Source of the DNA: Sipunculus nudus
Taxonomy: Eukaryota; Annelida; Sipuncula; Golfingiida; Sipunculidae
Length of the DNA: 64,000 nt
Reading direction: 5' to 3'
NCBI GenBank assembly: GCA_026874595.1
Contig: CM049320.1
Coordinates: forward strand, 33,820,214-33,884,213
Notes under the pieces: model-generated
Databases searched by the model: none
Seen by the model: the letters and a program-made list of their open reading frames with translations, nothing else
What the model was told of the DNA's origin: nothing
Translations under genes and position numbers: made by a program
Part shown: positions 1 through 12,260 of the stretch, in pieces
Layout: each line of letters begins with the position of its first letter
Numbering within the stretch: position 1 is the stretch's first letter

Positions 1-75
1 TTCGTGTCATATTCGTTCGGACGCATCCGGTGTGAAACCGCCTTAAACTCAGGCATATGCACTCAAAATTTAATC

Positions 76-175
76 CGAGTCCAGCTTGGTTCGAGTAGTG
101 ATGTAGGAGTCGAGTCCGATCTTGGACTCAAGGGTCCTTGACTCGGACATGTCCTCGGACTCGGAGGATCTATAT
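76..175. repeat. Degenerate GACTCG/GACTTG hexamer repeat, copy 1
   Basis: Irregular 6-bp units of the form gactcg, gacttg and gtccga recur through this stretch. Read on one strand they give Asp-Ser and Asp-Leu runs, so short open frames here come from the repeat and not from a gene. It ends just before an AT-rich stretch. Confidence 0.6.
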
Positions 176-461
176 ATACGGACTACAGAAATCAGGCGGC
201 GTCCATCTCATATAAGTCCTATTGAAAACAACTCATATATTATATTATCACATATTATAAAGATTTATGTATATGTGCGAACTACTAACAGAATATTAAT
301 CAATAATAATATTATATATACCAAGCTTTGCTCAGCATCGGGAGCTATAAATGTAATTAACCATTAAAGTAAAACCATGTGTGAACTAAAGTAAAAGTGT
401 ACATGTTAATCTGACATTTCCATTTTAATTTACTTTTTTGCAGACATATATGTATTGGAAT

Positions 462-600
462 TACACTCGGACTTGGACTTGGGGTAAAATGACTCAGACT
501 CAAAGAAGATGGACTTGGACTTGAACCTCAAGGGCTCGGTATTGACTTGTCTGGACTCGGACTTGCACTCGGACTCGGATGGCATGGACACAACTTCATC
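462..600. repeat. Degenerate GACTCG/GACTTG hexamer repeat, copy 2
   Basis: Same hexamer family as at 76-175, in the same orientation (actcggacttggactt and similar). About 290 bp of AT-rich DNA separates the two patches. Open frames on both strands follow from the 6-bp period. Confidence 0.6.
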
Positions 601-1471
601 ACTGGATTCCAGTGTGGACAAAAACTGTCACGTAAAGTCTGATGCACATCGAAAAACACTCTACCAACACGTGTATTGTTGCAAAAAAATATTTAAACAA
701 GCCTAGACATTCCACTGCACATTTTAGATTTATCTCTAGCTTTCCCGTATCCTCCAGGTATCTAAAGCTTGTTGCTGTTTCACAACTAATTGTCAGATTT
801 AAACCATAGTGATTTTATAAAATTCAAAACTCAAAGCTTGTCTACAGAATTTACATATAGACATTTTAGTGACAAATATAAGTTCATAAGCCTTCAAAAT
901 AACTTAACAATGCAGTAATATTAATTCAATATCATATTCTATGCAATATTACTTTCAATTTAAAAATTCTCTATTATATCACTCAGATTTATACCTGTAA
1001 TGACCGGGTAAACAAGTTTCATTACATCTTATATACAGCAGCTCCAAAATAATAGTAGAAAACCTCGTTATTTTAACAGTGTATAGGTATACCTATCCAT
1101 TTCTTATTTAAATTCAATAGGAGCTAGAGGAAAACAAAAAACACTTCTCAAGCTGAAACATATGATTATTTTTTAAGACGAAGACTGCATGTGAAGTGAG
1201 AATCTTCTTCTTGTTGAAAGGAACAAAGCATCAGAGTAGAAACATTGTCGTCTTTTAAACATGAGATAACTCTTGCCAAAGAAAATCATGCTGTATTGTA
1301 ATTATAACCCTATTTAAACCGTTAATATTAAATCTGAATGAAAAAAATGCATATTTATAAAAATAAACACTCTTTCAAGTTTTAAGATGTTTGAGCCAAC
1401 AGAAACCGAATGAATGTCTCAAATTCTTGTTTATAGTGATCTTTTTATCAAGAAAATTATTGCCTGTTTTG
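601..1471. other. AT-rich stretch, no gene seen
   Basis: I see no convincing coding frame, RNA gene or bounded repeat. A short polypyrimidine-poor stretch leads into the possible exon at 1472. Confidence 0.5.
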
Positions 1472-1655
1472 CATGGCTGGGTGTGCCAACCTGATGCTGG
1501 ACATGCTGCAGAGTATACAGACCCCACCTTGATCCAGAAATCATATGGTCTCAAATTCAGTATGGTAACTGGTATCAGAGATTTAATTTTAAATATTATT
1601 AATGTTGCCGATCTAGTACATGTACTAGGTCCAAATGGCAAGAGTAAAATGAAAG
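1472..1655 (+). CDS. Possible internal exon, unrecognised
   Basis: An open frame of about 61 residues begins His-Gly-Trp-Val-Cys and ends near Gly-Pro-Asn-Gly-Lys-Ser-Lys. It has mixed, protein-like composition (for example QKSYGLKFSMVTGIRD), unlike the AT-driven frames around it. It ends at a plausible splice donor, AAAG|GTCAGT, in phase 1. The upstream acceptor is weak: there is no clear pyrimidine tract with AG, so the left boundary is a guess. I do not recognise the family. It could be an exon of a neighbouring gene, a transposon remnant or chance. Confidence 0.22.
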
Positions 1656-1699
1656 GTCAGTATAAAGCAGTTGCCTTCAATTTTAGTGTATAGTGATCA

Positions 1700-3731
1700 A
1701 AGCCTCATCATGTACTTTCTTGCTTTGCTTCATCACTTCATTTTAGGAACTTCTGTTAACTTAATACAAACATATATATATACACACAATCACACCAACA
1801 TATATATATATATATTATGTGTGTGATAATGATATATTTGTATATATTGCGATACGGCGATTCCCAAATTGCGTTTTGCTATATCGTTTTCAAATATCAA
1901 TATTTTTAAAAACTTTGTCAAACTTGACTGCATATAGTTTCTTATGGTAAAAAGGGGTTTTGTTACAAAGTAATACATTGAAATGGGTTAAGATTAGTGA
2001 AAGGCCACAACCATGTCTATAGACACGACTCTAGAAGTCTTGATAGACCACATGGTAAAAGGTCAGTCCTAGCAGTCCCAGGAGTTATGGACTGCATATA
2101 CTTTAAGTTTCAATATATTTCACATGATACTGGATCAATAATTTTTACATATTCTCACGAAAGCCTGAGCTCGTACTGTATATAATTCGAGGCAAACACA
2201 TCCAGACCTCGGACATAAACATACAACCCAAAACACGAAATACGCATTAAAGAATATACAGAAATTTTACTTCATATCAAAACGTGACCAGATACATGTG
2301 AATATACAAGAAAACTAAATTTGAACAAAAGATTATAATGAGATGTTCAAGCAACTGAATAGTGGTGACGGTTCCATCTGTGCTGGGCGCTATCGAAAAA
2401 AAAAATTTGCATTAAACATACATAAATACAAAACATTATGAGGGGGCTAAACCCTATAAGCAACCTTGAATATTATATACATGGTCCAAAAATTGTTAAT
2501 GCTTGCTCATTAACCGAATTCATATCACATCTGGACCAACCAAGATCTGAGCAATAATAACGGCTCAGTGCTTTAGCTCCTAGAAATATGAACATATAAG
2601 GGCGGCGGACGAATCCACAAGACAGGAATACTGAAGAAAATAGTGATACGGGTAAGGAAAATTTACGTCTCTCGAACTACGACAGGATGAAATAATGAGG
2701 CCTAATAATAGGTGTAGTCCAGATGAGAGAAAATAAGTATTTAAAGACAACTTTTCTGGTGGAGGGAACCGTGTCCATTTGTTTGCTAACGTAACTATGT
2801 ATATGTACATCTGCAGAATTCCATTCCGGTTTCTTACTACATGAAAGGGCAGTATCACACGCTTCCTCTCACATTAAATCCTTGCGTCAACCAGGCCCGG
2901 TGACTTCTGCACCTGCGGACCCTGGGTTGATAACCGTTCCCACTGATGGGTCATAGATAGGCGCACACGTTTGTGAGTGAAACACAGCCCATGTCCGAAT
3001 AAAGTCCCCCCGCCCACCTTAACGAATAGGACAATCCCCTCCATATGTATTCAGTTATTTAAACAAAACCATGCACTTAATACTTAATTACTATGGATTT
3101 CATATTTTTGGTTATACAATGGTAATATTAATGGGTACTTACATAAATACATGATCCGTCAGATGTCTGTGTCAGAAAATATAGACCTGTGTTTAAATAC
3201 TAAGTATAAATATAAATGATATCAAATAACGCACTAATTATGTATATACAATAGGTTGCTTTCATGGAGCAATCGTAAGCCCATAAAACCAGCAAATAGC
3301 GTCATATATTAGTGAACTATCTGCCACACTCGGGATGAGACCGGTGTGGGAATTTGCATGGTGTTCTATTAGTTTAATTTTTGTTACACATGTATTAAAA
3401 TGTTATTTCACCATCTTTCAGTCGTTGTTGGTCATTGCAGTGCCGGGAACATAACTAAACTATAAAATCTCATTTGAAAATATATTCACTACCGATGTGG
3501 CATTCATTTGATGTAGATTTCATTATAAATTTCCCCAATACATTCAGAATGAGACCATAGTTCATACTATCCCAATTCTATTGATCTAGCAGTAATGACA
3601 TCCTTGTTATTTCCTGGACTTATTACTTTTCCTGATAATTCAAAGAATATCAGATAGCGTGAGTGTATGGAATATAAGTCAAAAGGGTGCACTATATATG
3701 TTTTACTTCTACAAAGAGCCAAGTAAAACAA

Positions 3732-3736
<5 letters not shown>
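1700..3736. other. Intergenic or intronic DNA, no gene seen
   Basis: AT-rich sequence with a short TA-rich microsatellite near 1798-1816 and a more GC-rich patch near 2880-3030 (CCAGGCCCGGTGAC and a C-rich run). Open frames are short and low-complexity. I find no motif that supports a gene. Confidence 0.5.

Positions 3737-3793
<57 letters not shown>
3737..3793. repeat. (AT)n microsatellite
   Basis: Uninterrupted alternation of A and T for 57 bp. Overlapping open frames on the minus strand are only Tyr-Ile repeats read through this tract. Confidence 0.98.
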
Positions 3794-3795
<2 letters not shown>

Positions 3796-4437
3796 AACAT
3801 ATGGAGTGAATAATTGTCAATAGCTGAATAATGCCCTGCCCAGTGGCTGTGGTCAGAGATGAACAACTGGCCTGTAAGCTCCCATGTACACACAGTTTGG
3901 CTGGCCAGCTAATACAGAGTACTGCATACTCACAAGCAGTGACAAAGCCCTGCCCAGATGCACTGGTCAACTGAAGCATCATTACACACTAGTGAGCACA
4001 GTATAGGCCAGGCAATGCAAGTTCAAGGGCTGTGCTGTGCTGGACAGCAGCCGGGTGGTCAGATTAGATAATGAGGTATCGCTAATCACCCCAGCCTCTG
4101 GGGACCCATCAATGAATTTTTCCTGGTAGAAAGCTTGTTTGAGTGTTTGCCCTTTAAGTATGATTCGTTTCATTCGTTATGATTCGTTTGTATTTTTGCA
4201 ACTGCAATTATTACTATTGCATAATAATTACATACACCGTCATACTTTAGGTGAGAGTAAAGAACCCGTAAATTATGATAAAATGGGGGATTAATTAAGG
4301 AGGGGGCCTTTTTATTCCGAAGGAAGGGGGCGAGGGGAGCGAGTACCCCCTTGTTGGGTGTGTGCTGAATATAGATCAAAGTGACTGAAGTCCAGTGTCA
4401 AATATAATCATCATATCATCTATCATATGGGTCATAA
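3794..4437. other. Moderately GC stretch, no gene assigned
   Basis: Less AT-rich than its surroundings. The phrase ccctgcccag occurs twice (3833 and 3951) followed by related text, hinting at an old internal repeat. On the minus strand the two read SASGQGF and TATGQGI. No family is recognisable. Confidence 0.3.
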
Positions 4438-4698
4438 ATGGAGCTTACATATAACTTTCCTTTTCAAATACCACCCAAAGGAAAAAAAAATATGCTTCCC
4501 GAGGAATTCGTTAGGTTTTGCCAAGGCGCGAAAGAGGGGTCGCATGCGGATTCCTGGGAAGTGGATATATGTGTGCGACACAAAGGACAACTTGTATCAG
4601 GCGAGAAAATCAATGCCCTAGTTCAACGTTACAAAGGAAATCACCGAACAGTGCAAGGCGGACTATCCTGAACTGAATGAGCACGAGTATTTGCCCTG

Positions 4699-4699
<1 letters not shown>
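4438..4699 (+). pseudogene. Unrecognised coding remnant with a frameshift
   Basis: A frame with protein-like composition runs from 4438 (PEEFVRFCQGAKEG and WEVDICVRHKGQLVSGEK are visible). Near 4620 the sensible reading moves by one base to a second frame (FNVTKEITEQCKADYPELNE) that stops with TGA at 4697-4699, just before the TC microsatellite. Codon use is less AT-biased than in the flanks. The simplest reading is the 3' end of a gene or transposon frame broken by a 1-nt indel. I do not recognise the product. Confidence 0.3.

Positions 4700-4700
<1 letters not shown>

Positions 4701-4740
<40 letters not shown>
4701..4740. repeat. (TC)n microsatellite
   Basis: Twenty perfect TC units directly after the stop codon of the coding remnant at 4438-4699. 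Confidence 0.98.
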
Positions 4741-4743
<3 letters not shown>

Positions 4744-5323
4744 CGTGTTTTTTAATTTTATAATATAAGTAATTCTTGTAACATGAGAAACAATTTCCAC
4801 AGCATAAATGAAAATTGAGAATGAGTGGAAAAGATTGTCTATGATTGCAAACATTTGAACACCATAATTTGTGTGGAATTCATTAATTCGATCTTTTTTA
4901 TCTTCAACTTGTTGCAAATGAAAGAATACAGTAACGAAACTTTATGTTAATATGTCACGCTAAGTAAAAGATAAAAAGTTAATAGTCACCTGAGGAATTT
5001 GAGTATATTATTCATAAAGTTCAGGGAAATGTACCTTTTTTATTTTGAATTGTTGCTTTTATATTAAGACATATATATAATTTTATATGATGTAAATTTT
5101 TTACATTTAATATGTAATATATATATATATTTAATTATGGTGTCCCAAAACCTATAATCTGCAGCTCCTCCAAAGTCACTTTTATAATCCATTTATTATT
5201 TTAATCAGCAATATAATATATGCAAAATCGATATAACAGTATAGGAGATGAGGAGATTTGTAGGGAAATTCACCACCATGCAGGGGCCTTCCCCTTTGCA
5301 TATTCAAGTTTTGCGAGTATGCA
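4741..5323. other. AT-rich stretch, no gene seen
   Basis: Only short TA-rich tracts (for example near 5117-5130) and no coding signal. Confidence 0.5.
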
Positions 5324-5392
5324 CCCCCCCCCCCCCCCACACACACACACACACTTCATGACCTCGCTATAGGACCCCCCCCCCCCCCCCCC
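5324..5392. repeat. Poly-C, (AC)n and second poly-C tract
   Basis: C15 at 5324-5338 runs into an AC microsatellite at 5339-5354. A second run of 18 C follows at 5375-5392. Homopolymer lengths in an assembly are unreliable here. Confidence 0.95.
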
Positions 5393-6060
5393 GTTCTAGT
5401 GATCTCTAGTTTGACGAAGATCTACATCAGTAACCAAACCTTCTGAAGCCAGCTGAGAGGAATTATATAAAAAAGAAGTTACATATGAATTATTATGTAG
5501 TTTTAAAAACTATCAGTCGGATATTTTGTGATACGAATAAAGAGATGGAATGTGTTTCGATGTCCTGCTGTTTCTTAATAAATCATGTAATTTTAACAAG
5601 ACGATGTTGTTTCTTGAATGCAGCTGGGACAGAGGGTTTAATTTTTACAGGATGAACTTCACAAAATGTGTATGGGTCTTTTTTGTGATCTATAAAGAGA
5701 TTTTTTCCTTAGGAAACAGAAGTTTATTCTATAAACGGCTTTTAAATATGTGAATAAAATGACCCGAATGATCCTGACCAGTAGAATTTTGTACCATATT
5801 AAATAAATAAAAGTTTAATTATTTGTGATGTAGCAAGAAAACAACGATATTAAATATAGCCTCAGTATCTGTGTAAGACAAAAATATTAAAGAAGATAAA
5901 TATTTGATTTATTTCATTGATTTATCTGTTATATTTAAACATTGTAATGTTTCCCGTATTCAATATTTCGACCTGTCTGCATAATTGCCTTTGAAACAAC
6001 GATCAAGATTGAATTAAGCGCTAATCATGTGTGTGTGACTGCACCCTGCGCCTTCGCAAT
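5393..6060. other. AT-rich stretch, no gene seen
   Basis: One open frame of 67 codons (5550-5753) rich in Phe and Asn fits AT-rich chance. No splice or family evidence supports it. Confidence 0.45.
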
Positions 6061-6073
6061 AGACCCCGTGGAT

Positions 6074-6114
6074 CCTATAATATTATAGGGTCTGGAATCC
6101 TATAATATTATAGG
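6074..6114. repeat. Two copies of a perfect 16-bp palindrome
   Basis: CCTATAATATTATAGG equals its own reverse complement. It occurs at 6074-6089 and again at 6099-6114, 25 bp apart. The pair sits at the left edge of the unusually GC-rich patch at 6115-6500 and could be a terminal structure or a protein-binding site. Function unknown. Confidence 0.9.
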
Positions 6115-6500
6115 GCATGGGATGCTCGTACTAGATCACCCGGCGCCCTCCTATTAGCCCTCCTCGAAAATATTATCACTCCCGCCCTGGGCATGGGATA
6201 CTGGTACCAGATTGACCAGCTTTGGGTTACGGCAGCTGATACACCCTTGCTTAATAAGCTACCACCAGATACGAACTGCTGCAGCGAAAGCGTTCTGCTG
6301 ACGCAACTGACCACCGGTCATACCACCCACACTAAACGGTTCTTCATAGCGACCGCGCAGTGCTCTCGTGAGCTGCGGTAATCAGATACGATAAGCTCGG
6401 GCGCGTCAATGCATCTCCATGTGGCAGCGATTACGAAAACTAACAGGCCATCCGCGCAAGTCCGAAATGCAATAAATCCGAACGCGATTAATAGGGTGTT
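6115..6500. other. GC-rich patch of unknown origin
   Basis: Composition is close to half G+C and changes abruptly on both sides. The right edge is exactly where the duplicated block starting at 6501 begins. It contains two related segments, gcatgggatgctcgtactag near 6114 and gcatgggatactggtaccag near 6190. Frames on both strands are open for about 60 codons but match nothing I know. It may be a fragment of a foreign or mobile sequence. Confidence 0.45.
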
Positions 6501-6559
6501 ATATATGTTTAAATCAAGTTTGTATTTCCTGTAATTGTCGTTTTTTTAATATTTAAAGG

Positions 6560-6985
6560 AATTTGATCAAATATGATGCCACATGTGATTCCACACTATA
6601 TGTTACTATGAGTCTGACTATAAGTCATCTGAACTGTAGTCATGACACTTTGTCCGTCCTCCGTCCGTCCAGCCGGCCGTCCGTTGGACTGGTACATTTT
6701 GAAACCGTTCGACCTACGAATCCAAAATTCAACATTTAGTTAGATATCCGTCTGTTCTCCCAACAAACCTGGAAGTGGTCCACTGCGACTTCGTTTTTTT
6801 TTAGATAGAAAGGAAAATCTCCATTTTCCAGTGAAAACCCTTTATTACACTTAATAATTGTGCGAAATTGAAACCACTGGTGTTAATATAATCATATTTG
6901 GATTTAATCATTCTTGAATATAATTCCTCTGTACATGCCAGCATTGGAAGGCAGATTGGCTCCGATTGGAACATTAAAAAGCTAG
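6560..6985 (+). repeat. Bivalve-type dispersed repeat (GTCCGTCC family), before alpha exon 1
   Basis: It contains 'gtcatctgaactgtagtcat', then a CCGTCCGTCC-rich core near 6655-6685, then 'gaaaccgttcgacctacgaatccaaaa' and 'ccactgcgacttcg'. Related text occurs at 25880, at 51390 and inside every L block. No coding frame. Confidence 0.7.
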
Positions 6986-7063
6986 GTGCGGCACACATGT
7001 TTTATCCACCACCAAGATCACAAAATTTGTACGATTACAACAGATAGTTCTTTTTATTTTCAG

Positions 7064-7162
7064 AATGAAGACACACCACTACACTTGGCCATAAAAGTCC
7101 GTGGTTTCCAGATTGCTGAGAAGCTCGTAGATTGCAATGCAGATGTGAACGCAAAAAATCAG
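7064..7162 (+). CDS. Ankyrin-repeat exon, class alpha, copy 1
   Basis: The 99-bp exon codes exactly one 33-residue ankyrin repeat, starting NEDTPLHLAIKV and ending NADVNAKNQ. The TPLHLA helix-1 signature and the ADVNA hairpin are clear. The acceptor is a T-rich tract ending TTTTCAG at 7063 and the donor is GTAAGC at 7163. Phase is 0 at both ends, so adding or skipping it keeps the frame. It differs from alpha copy 2 (26385) at a few bases, for example Val-Arg here and Val-His there. Ankyrin repeats bind other proteins. Expression and parent gene are not visible; no start codon or promoter lies nearby. Confidence 0.8.
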
Positions 7163-7280
7163 GTAAGCTATTGCCAATTTATTAAAATATTTGAGTTATT
7201 TAAACAGATTCTGGCCAATTAGTGGGAAACTGACCCTATAACACAACCCTGCAAAGATAGCATCTTTATCGAATAGATAA

Positions 7281-7625
7281 TTTATTACCTCCGCCTTTGA
7301 AGGTGGGAGGGCATTACATGATTCGCCGTGTGTATGTGCGTGTATGTGTGTCCCAGGCATATCCTCGAATGTTTTGAATGAATTTCAGTGAAACTAAGTT
7401 GATGCCCATGGGTTTGGCCATGGGGAGAAAAATTTCTTTTGGGACCGATCGCGGAAATAACTTTGCAGAATGTATCCCTTGCTTTCTCGTGTGTTTTTCC
7501 AAAAATCCTTGATTCCTCCTTGCCCTATGCCCTATTTTCACATTCAGTTCCATTCACACCTTGGAGGTGTCCTCCGCACAAGGAAGGAAATGTACCTTAT
7601 ACGCACATTGCTAAACGCGAGTAAG
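7281..7625 (+). repeat. Dispersed repeat CCTCCGCC...GGGACCGATCGCGG, copy 1
   Basis: It begins 'ttattacctccgcc' with a short hairpin (cctccgcc against ggtgggagg), then a TGTGYGTGT-rich part, 'tcccaggcatat', 'gaatgaatttcagtgaaac', 'ccatgggtttggccatgggg' and 'gggaccgatcgcgg'. I know similar text as a high-copy repeat of marine invertebrates. Open frames on both strands within it are not genes. Confidence 0.7.
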
Positions 7626-9006
7626 AAGCTAAAAGAATCAAGCTATCGAGCTGCGATTTTAGTTCAATTAAATGATGCGCAATAGCCCACTGATGTAGAA
7701 CTGATGTAGAACGGTAAACGCTTGACCGGCAAATATTTCATTTAGTGCCTTTCAAATGTCTCCTGGTACAGAATTGAACAGATCAAAGTTGGGTATAAAA
7801 GCCAAATGCTTCTGAGAAAAAAATATAAATGACTCCATTATGAAAATGAGGTGATTCCTGGGCTATGTATAAAAGATAGAAGAAAAATATGTAGCGCAAT
7901 CTGTAACATAAGGAAACGGTCATATATAACCATACATTATTCATTCAATACGAAATATATTTAATTCCATATCAATGACTTAATGATACAAAGGAAAAAC
8001 TTATAATTGTAAATTTATATTCAATATGAAAGGTTTCGTTCTAAATTTCCCAGACACAACGGCTGTTAATATTAAATGTTAAGGCATATTTCTTAGCCAT
8101 AACAATGTCTTCCACCCGATCGTGATATCAGCTGAAATGCAATTTTTAATTACAATGTTTGTTTTGTTTTGTTGCCCGTTTACCTTTTTTGGCTATCTAT
8201 CCTTTGTCTCTCTTTCGAATCGACAGAGCCGCATCACTGCTACATAACAACAAGAACAACAAGTTCGTGTGGATAATTAAACAGCTTACCACGCATATAT
8301 GTTTTAATCCAATTTTGTATTTCATGTAATTCTCTATTCTTTTCAATATATAGAGAAATTATGGCAAATGTGATGCCACGTGTGATGCCACACTCCTTAA
8401 TTATCCTTTGCTTTACCAGTAATATAAGATTCATATTCACGCACTGCCGATTCTTTAGCTTAGCTGACATACGTCATCTGATCTGTGGTCATAACCCTTG
8501 TCCGTCCTCCGTCCGTCCGGCCGACCGTCCGTTGGACTGGGACTTTTGAAACCGTTGGACCTACGAATCCAAAATGCTGCAAATAGTTTCTGCCAAATCC
8601 GTATTCACTCCGAACAAACCTGAAACTGGCTCACTGCGACTTCGTTCCTTTGGGATAGTAAAGAAAATCTCCATTTTCCAGTTAAAAAAACCAACTCTCC
8701 AATATTGAAACCACTGGTGTTAATATATTCATATTTAAATTAGTCATTCTTGAATATATTTTCTCTGTATATGCGATTAATTACCTTTAGACTTTTCCCC
8801 TCACTTTTATCACTTTATTTAATCAAGATACCGGATATCAGATCAGAATGTTGTATTTTTTTTTAAGTTATTAGCATAACTGTAAAATAATTACCTTGAC
8901 TTTTACAAAACTTTGACCATGGCATATTTTTTTTAGCTCATTTGACTGAAAGTCATCTGAGCTATAGCGATTATTCTTTGTCCGTCGTCTGTTTCTCCAT
9001 TCGATT

Positions 9007-10990
9007 TCAGGACAAAAATCATTTGGATCACATATGGCATTATTAGATCCATCAAGTTCAGGGATAAGATGTACAAGTCACTTAAAATAACAAAACCACG
9101 TACTCAAGATTATGCCACAAAAGAAAATAAACTTAGGGCACACAATGTGATACATAAGAGATTAATACGCTATGCTAAAACCAGGTATTATAAATCACTA
9201 TTTCATAAGTGCAAAAGTTATATGAGACAAAACTTGGCAAACAATAAATGATATCATGCAAAGATCGAATTGTAAAAGTTTTCAAGATTATTTCAATATT
9301 ATTCAAGAGCGTGTGACCAATATATACTCAATTACAAATTATTTTAACAAGTAGTTTGGTGAAATAGGTTGTAAGATGGCAGGTAGTATACCTAAAACAA
9401 GAAACGTACATTTTACAGATAATCTTGAACAGCGTGGAAGAACGGCTTTTGTGTTAAAGGCTGTTACAAACACGGCGATTTAAGATACAATACAGTGTTT
9501 TCCTACAAAATCAAGCTGTGGATATGATGGGTTGTCCACCAAGTTATTGAAAGGCTTGAACCAGTCATCAATGAATCGTTAAAAATGATCATTAATCAGT
9601 TCTTTTGCACTGGCATAGTCCCTGACAAATTTAAAAATAGCAAAAAATACCCCTCTACATCAGAAACAAGATACACATTTTCCAGAAAATTATCGTCCGA
9701 TTTCAATCTTACCTACAATTTCAACGGTACTTGAGAAAATTGTCTATGATCAGCTATGACATATTTTTCGTTAAACCTAACTTGCTGTATTCTAGTTGAT
9801 ATGGCTTTCGAAAGAAATCATTCTCCGGAATATGCAGTACTAGAGGTCATAGAAAGTATTACTAGCAGCATGGATCACGGTTTTTCACCTCTCGCCTTAT
9901 TTCTCGATTTGTCAAACGCTTTTGACACACTAGATCATAATATTTTTATTCAGAAACTAAATTTTACTGTTTAAGTGACACCTTGTTGGCATGGTTCGTA
10001 AGTTATCTGAGCAATCGTAAACATTATGTTGAAATTGGTTAAATAAAATCAAACACACGCTCCCTATCAACTGGTGTGCCTCAAGGATCAGTCTCATGTC
10101 TCCTATTATTTATTATATACATTAATTATATTTACAAGTCATATTTTTTCTTTCGATTTATTATGTATGAGTCTTGTGAGCCCAGTCACAAGTTTTACTT
10201 CAGGAATTAGATAACATATACCAGAAGTTATGTGTAAGTAAACTATCTCTGAATATCAATAAAACTGAGTATATTATTATTCACAGCAAAAGAAAAAAGA
10301 TTGATGAAAATGTAACAAAATTAAAATTTAAGGCTTTAAAAAGAAAGGACGAATTAACTCGCGATGAACTCGATGAATTTGGGATCAAAATTTAAACAAG
10401 ATAGCCTTAAACATTTCTAAATGTATTGGTGTTCTTACTGAGCTTAAACATTACTTACCCATATATATACTCAAGACTTTATTCAATAGTTTGAGTTTCC
10501 CACGACAGAATTACGGTATATTAGCACTGGGGTTTAAAAGCAAAATATTTTAAGCTGCATAAAAAGGGCAGCGCGTACGGTGACAAGCAGTAAATTCAAT
10601 GCTCACTCAGAACCACTTTTTAAGGCACTCGAAACTTTGCGAGTGGAAGACATTTTTACTCCAAATGTCTAAAAGTTCTATTTTAAATACGTAAATTTAC
10701 AGTTACCTTTATTTTTCTACAATTTGGAATTAATACCAAGAAATGAAATGTGCCCGTATACTATAGGAAGGAAATAAATTTTAAACACCGCCAAAACAAG
10801 GACGAAATTTGGCGAAAATTTCCCAGGCACATAATTCCTAAAATCGTAAACGATACCAATGCAATCATTGCTGAAAAGGTATACACTCATAGCCTCCAAG
10901 GTTTCTCATCTTATATAAAACAGCATTATATAAACAAATATCAAACCGGATGTCAGATACCTAACTGTTACGATTGCAGTCGCCCTTAAT
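9007..10990 (+). pseudogene. Broken non-LTR retrotransposon (LINE) in L1
   Basis: In order: the end of the endonuclease domain (WITYGIIRSIKFRDKM), the linker (YKSLKITKPRTQ), the RT core with FLDLSNAFDTLDHN (9897-9944), GVPQGS (about 10072), then a C-terminal part with YTHSLQGFSSYIKQHY and paired Cys at the end. The domain order resembles Jockey/CR1-type LINEs. It is dead: several stops and frameshifts, and an 11-bp deletion at about 10,167 removes the catalytic Tyr-Ala-Asp-Asp. The 5' part (most of the endonuclease) is missing. Confidence 0.8.
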
Positions 10991-12260
10991 TAATTATATA
11001 ATTTTCATATTTAGCATTATCACTTTTTTTAACACAGAATTTATTAATTGCTAAAGGCTTTTCGTTCTTTTACTCCATAGTATGATAATGTGGAGGTGTC
11101 ACATCATGATAATATTCTTATATCTTTTCGTTTTAAATAATATTTATTCTCTTTTTCTTAGTTTATGGTTTCTTTTTTTCACAGACCTGATCAATGTAAA
11201 CATATCATTAGTTATAATCAGCAGATGGAAACCATGTTGCATTGTATTTTTATTTATATGGGCATTTATATAAGCTGTTTAATACTGAAGTATGAACAGA
11301 CTCTCCGCCATGACACGGGTGGCCACTGCGCTAGCAGTGATCCTACCTTAATAGTGGTCTCCTGACAAACAATTCCTTTTGCACCATGAATTTCGTTTGA
11401 ATATTATATATAAATATCACACATCTGCGTTATGTAAATTCATTTCTCGTCAAATAAACTGTTCCGAGTTCTGAGTTAAGGTTAGCAACGCTGTGATTCT
11501 AAATGCAATCACCCTAACGCTAGCTATACTACTCCAAGGTTAATCAAGAATTCGATACAAAACCTCCAGTATCATGATAATTATTGCATGGATTACCATG
11601 AATCCTGCCTTGAATATCGATCATGGCCAGGTTGGTTAGTTCCCGAACACTGTTGGCATCACTTGTGAATTTTCTAAATTTGACGATTTCATTTCTGTTT
11701 TTGAGACTGTCAAATAACAGCAGTTATGCCAGTTTCGCAGCTGTGGTTTTATTTTGTGTATCGAAACGTGGTGTGTTTATTGATGATGACTGTTTTTTTT
11801 TCATCTCTAAACACTGCTGCGCCACCTCATTTTTTTCATTTTTATGCATTTTGCCGCCTTTATTTTAAGACTGCCAAATTATAGTGATACTATCAGATTC
11901 GCAGCTGTGGTTTCGACTAGTGTCTCAAAACTTAATGTGTTTGTGAAGGGAAGCTTTAAAAAATGGATGCTCTATAATAATCACCCTGTCTGACCGTTAG
12001 TTCATATTTCTGTATATCCGTCAAATACGTTTCCTGATGGTAACGGCAGGTTGGATTGATGTATAATGGTTTCAAACTTATATTTGGCCCACCACTTAAG
12101 TAAGAACCCTATATTTTCGGGGGCCATGAGTTAAAAGGTAAAGGACAGAGGCCTTACTTCTTAAAAAAGATTGTGGATGCATTTAAAGAAAAAAGTTTCC
12201 ATCCCAAAATTTCTATCTTCCACATGTGGTTGACTTGCCAAAAGGGGACTTGATTTTGGG

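Larger units (their letters stand above)
6501..10810. repeat. Segmental duplication, left copy of a near-identical pair
   Basis: From ATATATGTTT at 6501 the sequence matches 25821 onward with only scattered differences by eye. The shift is 19,320 bp at the left edge and 19,311 bp at 10,717. The match covers one alpha ankyrin exon, the P intron and the first half of block L1. Beyond about 10.81 kb the partner (30.12 kb) becomes clearly more different from this copy. Confidence 0.85.

Noticed and set aside
3567-3982. Minus-strand frames of about 100 codons
   Set aside because: Both owe their length to the (AT)n tract read as Tyr-Ile repeats.
10717-10899. Minus-strand frame repeated at 15381 and 30028
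   Set aside because: It is the antisense shadow of the LINE C-terminal region.
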